DNA of 49,253 bases, from positions 1 through 49,253 of the forward strand of contig CAIXLG010000040.1 in the NCBI GenBank assembly GCA_903920215.1. Reading direction: 5' to 3'. The notes below the pieces were generated by a model, which searched no databases, was not told the DNA's origin, and saw only the letters and a program-made list of their open reading frames with translations. Position 1 is the first letter of the stretch; the number at the start of each line of letters is the position of its first letter. Shown here one piece after another: positions 8,390 to 17,900 of the stretch. The DNA comes from an uncultured Chlorobiaceae bacterium (GTDB taxonomy: Bacteria; Bacteroidota; Chlorobiia; Chlorobiales; Chlorobiaceae). Position numbers and translations under genes: made by a program.

Positions 8390-9403
8390 ATGACAAAAAT
8401 CCTCTTCAGCGATAAACTTGACAATTGTGTCGAACGATGGAAATCAGCCGGATTAACCGTTATTGGTCCTGTACAAAGATCTAATATATCGACTTACGCC
8501 GCTATTGAACATGCTGCCGAATTAGATTTCAGCCTTGTTCTGCCAGACCGATCGATCAAAGATCTTTTCTTCCCTCAGAGTGAGCCGATGTTGCGTTATA
8601 CAATAAAAAAAGAGTCCATCGACACCGATGAGTGCCTGCCGCCCTCCGGGCCGAGAATTATCTTTGGTGCCCGACCTTGCGATGCTTCAGGAATGGCGAT
8701 TGACGACCCCCTTTTTGGGTGGGACTATAAGGATGAATACTGGTTTCAGCGACGCAATGAAACAGTTATTGTGACCATTGCATGCACAAAAGCAGATGAT
8801 TTCTGCATGTGCACATCCCTAAAAATGGCACCCGACAGCACGAAAGGCTCCGATATCCTGCTTCGGCCGCTTGCCGGCAACAAAGGTTGGCAGGTTGAGG
8901 AACTGACTGACCGCGGACGGGAAGCCTTCAAAACCATAGCTGATATCCTGCAGGAGAGCTCAGACCCTGCAGCTCCTTTGGCAGTCGTTGAGAAGAAGTT
9001 TGACCTCGATGCCTGTGTCACATGGCTGCAGAACCCTGAAAATTTTGAGAGCAGATTCTGGAAAGAGATATCGATGCGCTGCATCGGCTGTGCTTCATGT
9101 ACCTATCTTTGTCCGACCTGTCACTGCTTTGACATCCAGGATGAAGGTGATACATACACTGGTATCAGAAGAAAAAACTGGGACAGTTGCTCTTTTGCCC
9201 TCTTTACCATGCACACTTCAGGTCACAACCCCCGGTCGACACAATCTGCACGATGGCGCCAGCGAATCATGCACAAATTCAATTACTTTCCAGGCAAGTT
9301 CAGCGTGAACAGCTGCAGTGGATGCGGGCGTTGCTCACGCCAGTGCCCGGTTGACATGGGAATTACCGAGACTTTACAAGAGATATCAAAATTATCGCTG
9401 TGA
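8390..9403 (+). CDS. flxB: FlxB / sulfhydrogenase beta-subunit-like 4Fe-4S protein
   Basis: The 337-residue protein starts 13 bp after flxC. It has the HydB/AsrA-like layout: a long N-terminal domain containing IIFGARPCDASG (near 99), C-x2-C-x2-C-x3-C at 231/234/237/241 continuing to C244 and C246 (CPTCHC), and a second motif C309/312/315/319 (CSGCGRCSRQCP). In Pyrococcus sulfhydrogenase and anaerobic sulfite reductase, this subunit relays electrons between the flavoprotein and the catalytic part. Here the flavoprotein gene overlaps its end by 4 bp. No NiFe hydrogenase large or small subunit gene is found nearby, which supports the Flx assignment over a hydrogenase. Confidence 0.85.
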   Translation: MTKILFSDKLDNCVERWKSAGLTVIGPVQRSNISTYAAIEHAAELDFSLVLPDRSIKDLFFPQSEPMLRYTIKKESIDTDECLPPSGPRIIFGARPCDASGMAIDDPLFGWDYKDEYWFQRRNETVIVTIACTKADDFCMCTSLKMAPDSTKGSDILLRPLAGNKGWQVEELTDRGREAFKTIADILQESSDPAAPLAVVEKKFDLDACVTWLQNPENFESRFWKEISMRCIGCASCTYLCPTCHCFDIQDEGDTYTGIRRKNWDSCSFALFTMHTSGHNPRSTQSARWRQRIMHKFNYFPGKFSVNSCSGCGRCSRQCPVDMGITETLQEISKLSL

Positions 9404-10266
9404 CAGAACACAACCACAACACACAACAGAACATCTACAAGCCGGCCATCATGAAAATAGTTGGCCGCCACGACGAGGCGCCAGGCGTGAGAACCATGAA
9501 ACTCGAATTTCAGCACCCTGCTGACCATGAGATTTTCAAGGAAACATACCGCACCGGTATGTTTGGCCTCTACGGCGTTTACGGTGAGGGAGAGAGCACC
9601 TTCTGTGTCGCAAGCCCTGAAACCCGCAAGGATTATATCGAATGCACCTTTCGTCAATCCGGCAGGGTGACCTCGGCATTGGCGAATGCTGATATCGGCG
9701 ACCTCATCACCTTCAGGGGCCCCTATGGAAACCGCTTTCCCATTGAGGAGTTCCATGGCAAAAACCTTCTTTTCGTTTCAGGAGGAATTGCCCTGCCGCC
9801 AACGCGGAGCGTTATTTGGTCGTGCCTCGATCAGCGTGAAAAATTCGGCAAAGTCACCATTGTATACGGAGCCCGTAGTGTGGCTGATCTGGTATACAAG
9901 CATGAACTTGAGGAGTGGCAGGAACGGAGCGATGTCGATCTTGTATTGACCGTTGATCCAGGGGGGGAATCACCCGACTGGAAAAACAGGGTTGGCTTTG
10001 TGCCAACAGTGCTTGAGGAAGCTGCACCATCTCCGGATAACTGCATTGCGGTGATTTGCGGGCCACCCATCATGATCAAGTTCACTCTGATCTCGCTCAA
10101 AAAGCTTGGTTTCGATGAGTCAAACGTTTATACAACGCTTGAAAACCGAATGAAATGCGGACTTGGAAAATGCGGACGATGCAATGTCGGGTCGGTCTAT
10201 GTGTGCAAGGAAGGGCCTGTCTTTACAGCGGCGGAAGTATCTCTCATGCCTGCAAGTGACTTATAA
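9400..10266 (+). CDS. flxA: FlxA / HydG-like FAD-NAD(P)H oxidoreductase subunit
   Basis: The protein has 288 residues with a GTG start at 9400 whose last two bases are the first two of the flxB TGA (GTGA), so translation is coupled. It is a ferredoxin-NADP reductase fold: a flavin domain followed by FRGPYGNRFP (about 107-116), a nucleotide-binding loop VSGGIALPPTRS (about 126-137), a later VICGPPIMIK, and a C-terminal 2Fe-2S site at C253, C258, C261 and C269 (CGLGKCGRCNVG). It is the expected NAD(P)H entry point of the complex. Its last codons overlap the convergent murB-like gene by 6 bp, so the operon ends here without room for its own terminator. Confidence 0.88.
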   Translation: MTEHNHNTQQNIYKPAIMKIVGRHDEAPGVRTMKLEFQHPADHEIFKETYRTGMFGLYGVYGEGESTFCVASPETRKDYIECTFRQSGRVTSALANADIGDLITFRGPYGNRFPIEEFHGKNLLFVSGGIALPPTRSVIWSCLDQREKFGKVTIVYGARSVADLVYKHELEEWQERSDVDLVLTVDPGGESPDWKNRVGFVPTVLEEAAPSPDNCIAVICGPPIMIKFTLISLKKLGFDESNVYTTLENRMKCGLGKCGRCNVGSVYVCKEGPVFTAAEVSLMPASDL

Positions 10267-11883
10267 GAGAGTGATTGGATAAAAATGATCCGGCTGATGA
10301 AAATCGGCCGGGCCTGTTGATTCATCCCACCAGGGAAACAACCCGTACTCTCCCCTGCCTGAAGATACGCAGCACTGCATTGCAATAGTCTTCCCGTTTA
10401 TGAATGGCTCCAGCAGCTTATAGGAAAATTCCATCCCGAAATATCCCTCACTCTTCACCATGTTGATATCCTCCATCCATCGCTCTTCTGAAAGGATTGC
10501 ATACCCGTTCGATCTTTTTCTTGGAGCATCGAATCGCAGTGCGACCCAGTTCCCTTCAGGAGTCATTTCAAATTCCAGATAACCAGCAGAGGAATCGGGA
10601 TGAGCAATAAACAGTTCTGAAACGCCATACTGCCAGAGTCCCTCAGTAAACATACCTGGAGGAGTACCAGAAGGCGGTATCAATGAAAAAAGAGCGGAAT
10701 TGCTGCAACGGGTGGTCCACCGAAAAAAAGGGGCTTGAGGTGCAGCTATGGCATCATGTATCGAACGCAGTTGTTCAACTGCCACAAAAACTCCGGGAGG
10801 AATTTCCCTGTCGGCACACCTGTAACCAACAAAAGAGCCCTCAATAAGCACCTGCGGAAAAAACAGCTCCGGAATTTCCATCTTCTGGCTAAACTCCTGT
10901 GGTGACCATAGAAGACCGGCCCAGCCTTTTGAAGGGTCTTGATCATCCGAAACACTCTTTACCCCGCATGAAGCAAGAAGTTTTTGGTCAAACAAGCCGA
11001 TACACTGTACTTCAAGATCAAGTTGAACGCCCGCTTCATTCTGCGCAGCAATTTTCATCTGTGCGGCAAGTCCAAGCACCTCTGTTGCGGTAGCCCCTCC
11101 TTTGTTGAAAATAAAGTTGGCATGGTGCCCGCTGACCATTGCTCCCCCTTCACTGCGGCCTTTAAAACCAAGTTCTTCAAAAATAGTACCGCTTGAACGA
11201 CCTGCAGCATAGTTGTTCTTAAAGGTCGAACCGCAGCTCGGAAAATCGAAATGATGCTTTTTTGTGCGTTCGTCCAAATATCCGTCCATCTTGCATTTGA
11301 TCTCATCTTTCGTGCTTGTCTCGGGAAAACGAAGAAGGACAGCAATGACAATTTCCGGATTATCCATCAGCGAAGTATGCTTGTAACCATGAAAAACCTC
11401 ATCAGGGGTCTGCCAATGCAATCGTCCATCGATCGTCATAGTCTGAACTCCGGTTGTAACGGCAGAGATTTCACCTCCGAAGCAGCGGGCATTCATTCTG
11501 ACCGTCGATCCTATCTGACCGGGCAGGCGGTAAAGCCATTCACCTCCTTTCCTCCCGCATGTAAGAAGCTCTTCAGCAATAAGGGTATTGTCTGCACCAG
11601 ACTCGCAAAAAAGTTCATCATCGGATATCCAGAACATCCGTTGCATACGGTCTAAAGAGATGACAATACCTGGGTATAAGGAATCGGAAAAGAGGATATT
11701 ACTTCCTTTTCCCATGATGGCAAGAGGCAGTTGATACTCCCTGTTCCACAGGAGAAGATCGGCAAGTTCTGCAGGAGTTCCGGGATGAACAAGGAAACGA
11801 GCTCTGCCGCCTATCCCGTAATATGACTTTGAAGCCAGAGAAACATCACATTCAAAAGGACAGGGAAGGGATAACCCAGGCAT
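10261..11883 (-). CDS. murB: UDP-N-acetylenolpyruvoylglucosamine reductase fused to a CBM9/DOMON-like domain
   Basis: The length is 540 residues, whereas ordinary MurB has about 300. Residues 1-300 are a complete type II MurB: YYGIGGRARFLV (21-32), the FAD loop GKGSNILFSD (58-67), R129 and N131 before GGEIS, the proton-donor Ser in CGSTFKN (S219) and the C-terminal Glu in LDLEVQCIG (E291). It catalyses the NADPH-dependent step to UDP-MurNAc in peptidoglycan synthesis. Residues of about 305-540 have patterns of family 9 carbohydrate-binding/DOMON-like modules: YGVSELFIAHP, YLEFEMTPEGNWVALRF, and a terminal HQPDHFYPI. The fusion frame is uninterrupted. It is not next to other mur genes. The second domain assignment is less certain than MurB. 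It converges on flxA with a 6-bp overlap. Confidence 0.82.
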   Translation of the reverse strand: MPGLSLPCPFECDVSLASKSYYGIGGRARFLVHPGTPAELADLLLWNREYQLPLAIMGKGSNILFSDSLYPGIVISLDRMQRMFWISDDELFCESGADNTLIAEELLTCGRKGGEWLYRLPGQIGSTVRMNARCFGGEISAVTTGVQTMTIDGRLHWQTPDEVFHGYKHTSLMDNPEIVIAVLLRFPETSTKDEIKCKMDGYLDERTKKHHFDFPSCGSTFKNNYAAGRSSGTIFEELGFKGRSEGGAMVSGHHANFIFNKGGATATEVLGLAAQMKIAAQNEAGVQLDLEVQCIGLFDQKLLASCGVKSVSDDQDPSKGWAGLLWSPQEFSQKMEIPELFFPQVLIEGSFVGYRCADREIPPGVFVAVEQLRSIHDAIAAPQAPFFRWTTRCSNSALFSLIPPSGTPPGMFTEGLWQYGVSELFIAHPDSSAGYLEFEMTPEGNWVALRFDAPRKRSNGYAILSEERWMEDINMVKSEGYFGMEFSYKLLEPFINGKTIAMQCCVSSGRGEYGLFPWWDESTGPADFHQPDHFYPITLL

Positions 11884-12048
11884 AGCGTGGAGGCTTTAGA
11901 TGGTCGTCAGAAACTGGTAGTAACTACAGGAGCTATCAAAAAAAGAAAAGAAAACAGATGAAAATGGATAAATTCCATATTTTTAAGCTTTAAAACGCCT
12001 TTCAGTGTTCGGTTTCAGTATTCAGCAACCCTTATTATTTCTCATACC

Positions 12049-12501
12049 ATGCCAGAAAGCAACGACCGCAGGGTAAACTTTGCCCTTGCACAAATTACGA
12101 CTGAACAAATTGCGATTCTCCCTGAAGTACTTGTTGAAGACAAGCCTATTACCATAAATGCGGGCCTTAATTTTGGTATTGACAGTAAACAGCATCTGTT
12201 GAAAGTAATGTTCAAAAACGTCTTTCTGCAAGAGGAAACACCCTTTATCATTATTGAAACAGGATGTGTTTTTGCCATAGATCCCGAATCATGGGAGCTT
12301 TTTTCAAGTCAGGAGAACGGTTTTTTTGTATTGCCGAAAAACTTTGCTGGTCATCTTGCGACACTGACAGCCAGCACAGCTCGGGGTATATTGCACAACA
12401 AAACTGAAAATACCCCTATGAATCGCTTTTTTATTCCGGCCAACAATATCGAAGAGATGATTCCTGATAACCTGGCACTTCCTCTGGAACCTGCATCCTG
12501 A
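12049..12501 (+). CDS. SecB-like protein of unknown role
   Basis: The 150-residue protein begins MPESNDRRVN and has no signal peptide or membrane segment. A central stretch of alternating beta-strand character (PITINAGLNFGIDS, LLKVMFKNVF) and the ending LATLTASTARGIL...NRFFIPANNIEEMI resemble the fold and C-terminal pattern of SecB-family chaperones, also found as the chaperone of toxin-antitoxin-chaperone systems. No toxin or antitoxin gene is adjacent, so a stand-alone export or holdase chaperone is more likely. The similarity is by pattern only. A hairpin between it and the convergent nitroreductase gene probably ends both transcripts. Confidence 0.5.
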   Translation: MPESNDRRVNFALAQITTEQIAILPEVLVEDKPITINAGLNFGIDSKQHLLKVMFKNVFLQEETPFIIIETGCVFAIDPESWELFSSQENGFFVLPKNFAGHLATLTASTARGILHNKTENTPMNRFFIPANNIEEMIPDNLALPLEPAS

Positions 12502-12521
12502 AGAAAACACCTGGATATGAT

Positions 12522-12545
12522 GCCTGTCCGATGTTCAGGACAGGC
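12522..12545. terminator. Hairpin between convergent genes
   Basis: GCCTGTCC at 12522-12529 pairs perfectly with GGACAGGC at 12538-12545 across an 8-base loop. It lies 20 bp after the SecB-like stop and 37 bp before the nitroreductase stop on the other strand. T-tracts are weak on both sides, but the position suits a shared bidirectional terminator. Confidence 0.5.
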
Positions 12546-12582
12546 TCAATCATTTTCAACTCAGCACCCTCCCTCTTGACCT

Positions 12583-13149
12583 TCACTTCAAAAATGTTAC
12601 CGTATCTGGTTTTCGTGGAGCAGCTTCGGGCAAAGGCAGTGCACTGTACCCGAAAACCGCTGCAGCATAGGGAACATGGCCTTCAGGGAAATTGAGCCCT
12701 ATACTGCTCAGTGATGCTGGACCTTCAGGGGTTCCATACACCATCATTGGAGAGTGAACCCAGCATGAGCTTACCCCGAGTGACGAGGCTGCAAGTAACA
12801 TGTTTTCCATGGTAAGCACACAGTCCCACAAAGGCGCAACGGCCTTGTTGTCTCCTGATACAATTACGAGCGTAGGAGCATGATAAAAGACATGAACATC
12901 TTCACGACTTGACAATTCACGCAACGTGGCATTATCAGAATTCTTGAAACTTGCTTTGCATAGAATCTGAAGATTTTCTATCAGAACGGCATTCTGCACA
13001 ACTGTAAAATGCCATGGCTGATCCCCCATGGCGGATGGAGCATACTGCCCTGCAAGAAGAATCTCCTGCACATCTTTTTCGTCAATCTGTCTTGGCTGAT
13101 AAGCCCTTACACTGCGTCGGCTAAGAATAGTCTGTAGTATTTCATTCAT
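12583..13149 (-). CDS. Nitroreductase family protein
   Basis: The 188-residue protein has the FMN-binding N-terminus RRSVRAYQPRQI (11-22), followed by QYAPSAMGDQPWHF (34-47), the helix LAASSLGVSSCWVHS and the ending YAAAVFGYSA. These are standard nitroreductase-family landmarks. Members use NAD(P)H and FMN to reduce nitro compounds, quinones or flavins; the true substrate cannot be told from sequence. It stands 54 bp downstream of the hybrid histidine kinase gene on the same strand and could be read from the same transcript. Confidence 0.85.
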   Translation of the reverse strand: MNEILQTILSRRSVRAYQPRQIDEKDVQEILLAGQYAPSAMGDQPWHFTVVQNAVLIENLQILCKASFKNSDNATLRELSSREDVHVFYHAPTLVIVSGDNKAVAPLWDCVLTMENMLLAASSLGVSSCWVHSPMMVYGTPEGPASLSSIGLNFPEGHVPYAAAVFGYSALPLPEAAPRKPDTVTFLK

Positions 13150-13203
13150 CTCAATCTTCGTTACAGTTATAGAAATAGAAGCACAGGGTTGGATATATGC
13201 GGT

Positions 13204-14949
13204 TCAATGATTATCAAGGAGCTCACGTACTTTTGATGCAAGTTCTTTACGGTTAAACGGTTTCCCGAGAAACGGCATCGGCACATCCTGATTATCCTTG
13301 GGCTTTAAAAAGTCATCCGCGTATCCTGAAATAAGCAGAATTTTAAGCCCGGGACGACTCTTTTTCAAAAGCAGGGCAAGATCACGACCATTCATATCAG
13401 GCATGATAACGTCGGTAATGAGCAGATGAATATCACCTGAATAATTGAGTGAAAGCAAGCATGCCTCAGTTGGCGATTCGGCAACCAGAACCGTATATCC
13501 AAAACTTTTCAAAAATTCCAATGTAATATCCCTGACTAACTTGTCATCCTCAACAAACAAAATAATTTCATTGCCATTGGACATCTTTTCACCTGTTTTT
13601 GCTGACGGAGGAGAAAACAGTTTCCCAGAATATCTGGGCAGATAAATTTCAAATGTTGTCCCCTTTCCAATTTCACTGGATACAATAATAGCTCCATTGT
13701 TCTGTCTGACAATGCCATACACGGTAGCAAGTCCCAGGCCGGTACTGGATGTGTTTGATTTGGTCGAAAAGAAGGGCTCAAAAACAGAACCAAGAGTTAC
13801 TTTGTCCATGCCATTACCATTATCTCGGAAAACAAGCAATACATAATCGCCAGGAACAATATCAGGATGTTGCTTGCAAAATGCATTACCAACGCTGACA
13901 TTACGAGTTTCAATTGTAAGCGCTCCAATTCCTTGAATGGACTCTTTCGAATTTATAGCAAGATTGGTTATAATCTGGTCGATTTGTGTTGAATCCATTT
14001 TCACAGCCCAAAGATCCTTCGATAGTGAAAAAATCAATTCAAGATTAGCTCCAAGCAGTTGCTTGAGCATATTAAGCGTTTTGGAAACTGCTGCATTGAA
14101 ATCAACTACCTGTAGATCGATTGGTTGCTTTCGGGCAAAAGCAAGTAGTTGGCTTGTAAGCCCTGCAGATTTGAGAACAGACAATCGAAGATCGGAAAAA
14201 ATTTCCCGGTCGCGGCTTGTCAAATCTTCCGAATCAATCAAAAGATCAAGGTTGCCAAGCATCACCTGCAGCATATTATTAAAATCATGAGCAACCCCCC
14301 CCGCCAGCCGGCCGATAGATTCCATTTTCTGAGCCTGCATCAAATTTATCTGCAGTGCCACATTTTGCTCTTCTATCTGCTTTTGTTTTGTGATGTCGGT
14401 GAGAATAGCTCTGCATTCCTGAGCGTCATCGCTTACGACAGCATCTATACGAACCAACGTATGAGGAACAAAAGAAGCTTTCGAAGTCAGGTGAACATCT
14501 TCATTCAGCAGCCTCACCTCAGCGTATTTTTGTTCCCTGTGATTAAACACCTTTTCTATGAATGCATTGAATATCGCAAGGTCATCAGGATTAATAAAAC
14601 GCCCTAATCGATCACCTTTTAAGATGGAGCGATCAACACGGAGCATCTTTGTTGCAGTCAGATTTACCTCAAGTATCGAACTGTCCCTCGCAAGAGTCAG
14701 GTAACCCAGTGGAGCAAACTCATAAAGCTCCGTATATCTCTCAAGACTCGCCTCCAACTCTTCTCTTGATTGCAGCAATTCTTCCTGCTGCATTTCCAGT
14801 TCGATCTGATGAATCGAAAGTTCATTGATAACCCGATGCATTTCCTCTGGTGAGGTAACCGGAGATGTTTTCTGAATTTCAGGCCAGCGTTCTTCTGCCT
14901 TCCGCCTTAGTTCAGAAAGTCCCTCTGCAAGCGCTTTCTTCTTTTTCAT
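13204..14949 (-). CDS. PAS-containing hybrid sensor histidine kinase with receiver domain
   Basis: The 581-residue protein has no membrane segment, so it is cytosolic. An N-terminal helical/coiled-coil segment (about 35-75) leads into a PAS domain (about 75-190). The HisKA box GGVAHDFNN puts the phosphoacceptor at H221. The ATPase domain shows NLAINSKESIQ, DNGNGMD and TSSTGLGLATVYGIV. A C-terminal receiver domain begins ILFVEDDKLVRD, with phospho-acceptor D513 (TDVIMPDMNG) and the conserved Lys in GKPFNRKEL. The gene begins 17 bp after the CheB-CheR fusion gene and so is very likely in its operon. A downstream phosphorelay partner is not evident. Confidence 0.9.
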   Translation of the reverse strand: MKKKKALAEGLSELRRKAEERWPEIQKTSPVTSPEEMHRVINELSIHQIELEMQQEELLQSREELEASLERYTELYEFAPLGYLTLARDSSILEVNLTATKMLRVDRSILKGDRLGRFINPDDLAIFNAFIEKVFNHREQKYAEVRLLNEDVHLTSKASFVPHTLVRIDAVVSDDAQECRAILTDITKQKQIEEQNVALQINLMQAQKMESIGRLAGGVAHDFNNMLQVMLGNLDLLIDSEDLTSRDREIFSDLRLSVLKSAGLTSQLLAFARKQPIDLQVVDFNAAVSKTLNMLKQLLGANLELIFSLSKDLWAVKMDSTQIDQIITNLAINSKESIQGIGALTIETRNVSVGNAFCKQHPDIVPGDYVLLVFRDNGNGMDKVTLGSVFEPFFSTKSNTSSTGLGLATVYGIVRQNNGAIIVSSEIGKGTTFEIYLPRYSGKLFSPPSAKTGEKMSNGNEIILFVEDDKLVRDITLEFLKSFGYTVLVAESPTEACLLSLNYSGDIHLLITDVIMPDMNGRDLALLLKKSRPGLKILLISGYADDFLKPKDNQDVPMPFLGKPFNRKELASKVRELLDNH

Positions 14950-14966
14950 GCAGGATTTTTCTCTTT

Positions 14967-17900
14967 TCAGGCCTTTGGCATTTCAGGCTTTGGTTGACGA
15001 ATTTCAAGAAAAAAAGTATAAACCTGAACAGGTTTGAGCAGCGTAACATCCAATCTTGGCAGAACATTAGCCTTTATCCAGAGACAACTCTGATTAGGAG
15101 CTTGAATCATTCCAACAATGGAATCACTGACATCGTGCCCAGTGCGCAAGGCAACAAAAGCAGGGTGCTCTTCAGGAGGAAGAACTGATCCATCTTCACG
15201 TACGATTTTCCATCTGAGCTCAGACATCGTCTTGCCTTGCATTTCAGAAATTGGAAACCCGAGAATACGTTGCGCTTCTCGATTTGCCATAATGATTCGC
15301 CCTTCAGAATTCTGGATCATAACTCCACCGGATATAGCTTCAAACAAAAAGCGAAAACTTTCATCATAATCCTGCATACTCTGTTCATTTTTTTTAGCCT
15401 CGGTGATATCAAAAAACGTAATAACAACTCCATCTATTCTGTTTTCCTGGGTACGATACGGCATGATTCGCACCGTAAACCAGCGACCATCAGTTGCTGA
15501 AATCTGTTTTTCACTGTAAACAAGAGTATGAAGCACCTCCCGGGCATCATCTGCAAGGTTTGAATAATTCAAATCTGTAACGATATCGGTTATAGGACGT
15601 CCAACATCACTTCCAATAAGCTTGATGATAGTAGATGTGCGGGTTGTAAAGCGGCGAATGTTGAGTTCATTATCAAGAAAGAGTGTAGCAATTTCAGTGC
15701 TGTTCAGCAGGTTTTTCATATCATTGTTAACCTGCGAAAGGTCACTTACCTTGAACTGCAGCTCCTGATTTACTGTCTGCAACTCCTCGTTAAGAGACTG
15801 CATCTCCTCTTTTGAAGTGGTTAGTTCCTCATTGGTACTCTGCATCTCCTCATTGGCCGATTGCATCTCTTCATTTGTTGATTTTAGCTCCTCCTGCGAC
15901 GACTGCATCTGTTCACGAATGGTCACGATCTCATCTCTTGCCGCCTTGAGCTCCAACTGAAGTGATAAAATATTGCTTTGACTCATATTAACAGGAAAAC
16001 GACTCCCTACTGGATCAACCACCAGAGTGTGTTTCACGTCTTCAAAAACAATCAGGACAAGTCCACACAATTGGTCTGGTTTCTCAAGCTGCTCAATCCT
16101 CAGGTTCACAAAATCTTTGTTTCCATTGGAGCTGATAATCAATCCATTTTTGGAAACAGCTGATTTATTTTTTATCGCATTCCCAAAAAGAGATGTGAGT
16201 TCAAATCGTAACCCTTCACGGGCCATGGCGAAAATATTCCAGTTTGCTTTGCCCGCTGCCGGTTCAAGGTATTTACCCGTACGGCCATTAATGTATATAA
16301 TATCACCATTCTCATTCGTCAGTACAGCAGCCGGCGCATAATGATTAAGCAAAACGTGGTCGGTCATCACCTGCAGGTTAATTTCTAAAGTAGTATTATG
16401 GGGTTGTTTGAAATCCTTATCAGCAGGAATAACGGGAGTAGTATGATTGAAAGCAGCTGGAAAGTCAAGAGGTTTAGAGCGTACCCCCTTTGATAGTTGT
16501 CTGAAAATCCTTGATTTACCGTCAATGGATTCAAAAAGATTGTTATTAGAGCCAATCGTTTCAGCACTCCCAAGAACAAGAATACCTCCAGGATTAAGAC
16601 TGTAATGGAAAAGCGGCAAGAGCTTTTTCTGCAACTCTTGCTCCATGTATATAAGCAGATTTCGGCATACAAGAATATCCAGCTTGGTAAAAGGGGGATC
16701 CATGAGAACGTTATGTGGCGCAAAAACCACTGTCTCCCGTAACTCTCTTGATACCTTATAGCCACGGTCATCTTGTTCAAAAAACCGCTGCAGACGCCAT
16801 TGAGATACATCCGCTGATATATTTAGTGGATAAGTCCCAAGACGGGCCTTTTCGATAGCGTCCTTATCGATATCAGAAGCAAAAATCAGGATCCTGAAGT
16901 TTCCTGAAAGCTTCATCGATTCAATCGCCTCCTTTAAAATCATAGCAAGGGAATAGGCTTCCTCGCCAGTCGAACAGCCTGTTACCCATGCACGAATAGT
17001 ACCACCTGACGGTCTTGAAGAAAGAAGAGATGGTATGATCTTGGTTTTCAGGGTTTCCCATACAGCAGGATCCCGAAAAAAACTGGTTACTCCGATAAGC
17101 AGTTCCTTAAAAAGGAGTTCCGTCTCGTGAGGGTTCCCCTGCAAAAAATGAACGTAGTCAATAATCTTGTCAATCTGATGTATGCCCATGCGCCTCTCGA
17201 TTCGGCGATAAACAGTGTTTTTTTTATAAAGCGAAAAATCGTGACCAGTTTGGTTGCGCAAGAGAATCACAACCTTTTCCATAGCGCTCTGCACCTTGCT
17301 TTCGAAAGAAATATCTGGATTCGGAAAGTGAGGGAGATAACGAAGTTGATGAAGGTAGGCAATGATCGATGAGGGAAGCTTCTCTACTGGAGCAATGATA
17401 TCAGCCAGACCAGCTTCGATAGCACTACGCGGCATGCCATCAAATTTGGCTGAAGCAGGCTCCTGTATAAAAACGCCACCACCTTTTTCCTTGATATCAC
17501 GCAGTCCCAGTGTGCCATCAGAACCCATACCAGAGAGAATCACACCAATGCTCCTCTGCTGCATATCATCAGCCATTGACCGAAAGAAAAAATCTATGGG
17601 AAGCCTCAGACCTCGAGGCTGAACCATATCTAAAAGATGCAACACCCCATGCAATACCGACATATCCTTATTGGGAGGAATAAGATAAACATGATCAGGC
17701 TCAATCCTGAGGCAATCAGTGACCTGCACAACATGAAGATCAGTAACGCGCTGAAGAAGCTCCACCATAATCCCTTTATGCGTAGGATCAAGATGCTGAA
17801 CAATGACAAATGCCATACCAGACGTTGGCGGAATGTTTTTCAAAAATATTTCAAGCGCCTCAAGACCTCCAGCTGACGAACCAATGCCAACAATAGGAAA

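Noticed and set aside
8390-10266. NiFe sulfhydrogenase beta and gamma subunits as part of a hydrogenase
   Set aside because: The sequences resemble HydB/HydG, but no hydrogenase large or small subunit is nearby and the neighbours are HdrA, HdrCB and an MvhD-like protein, so an Hdr-Flx assignment is preferred.
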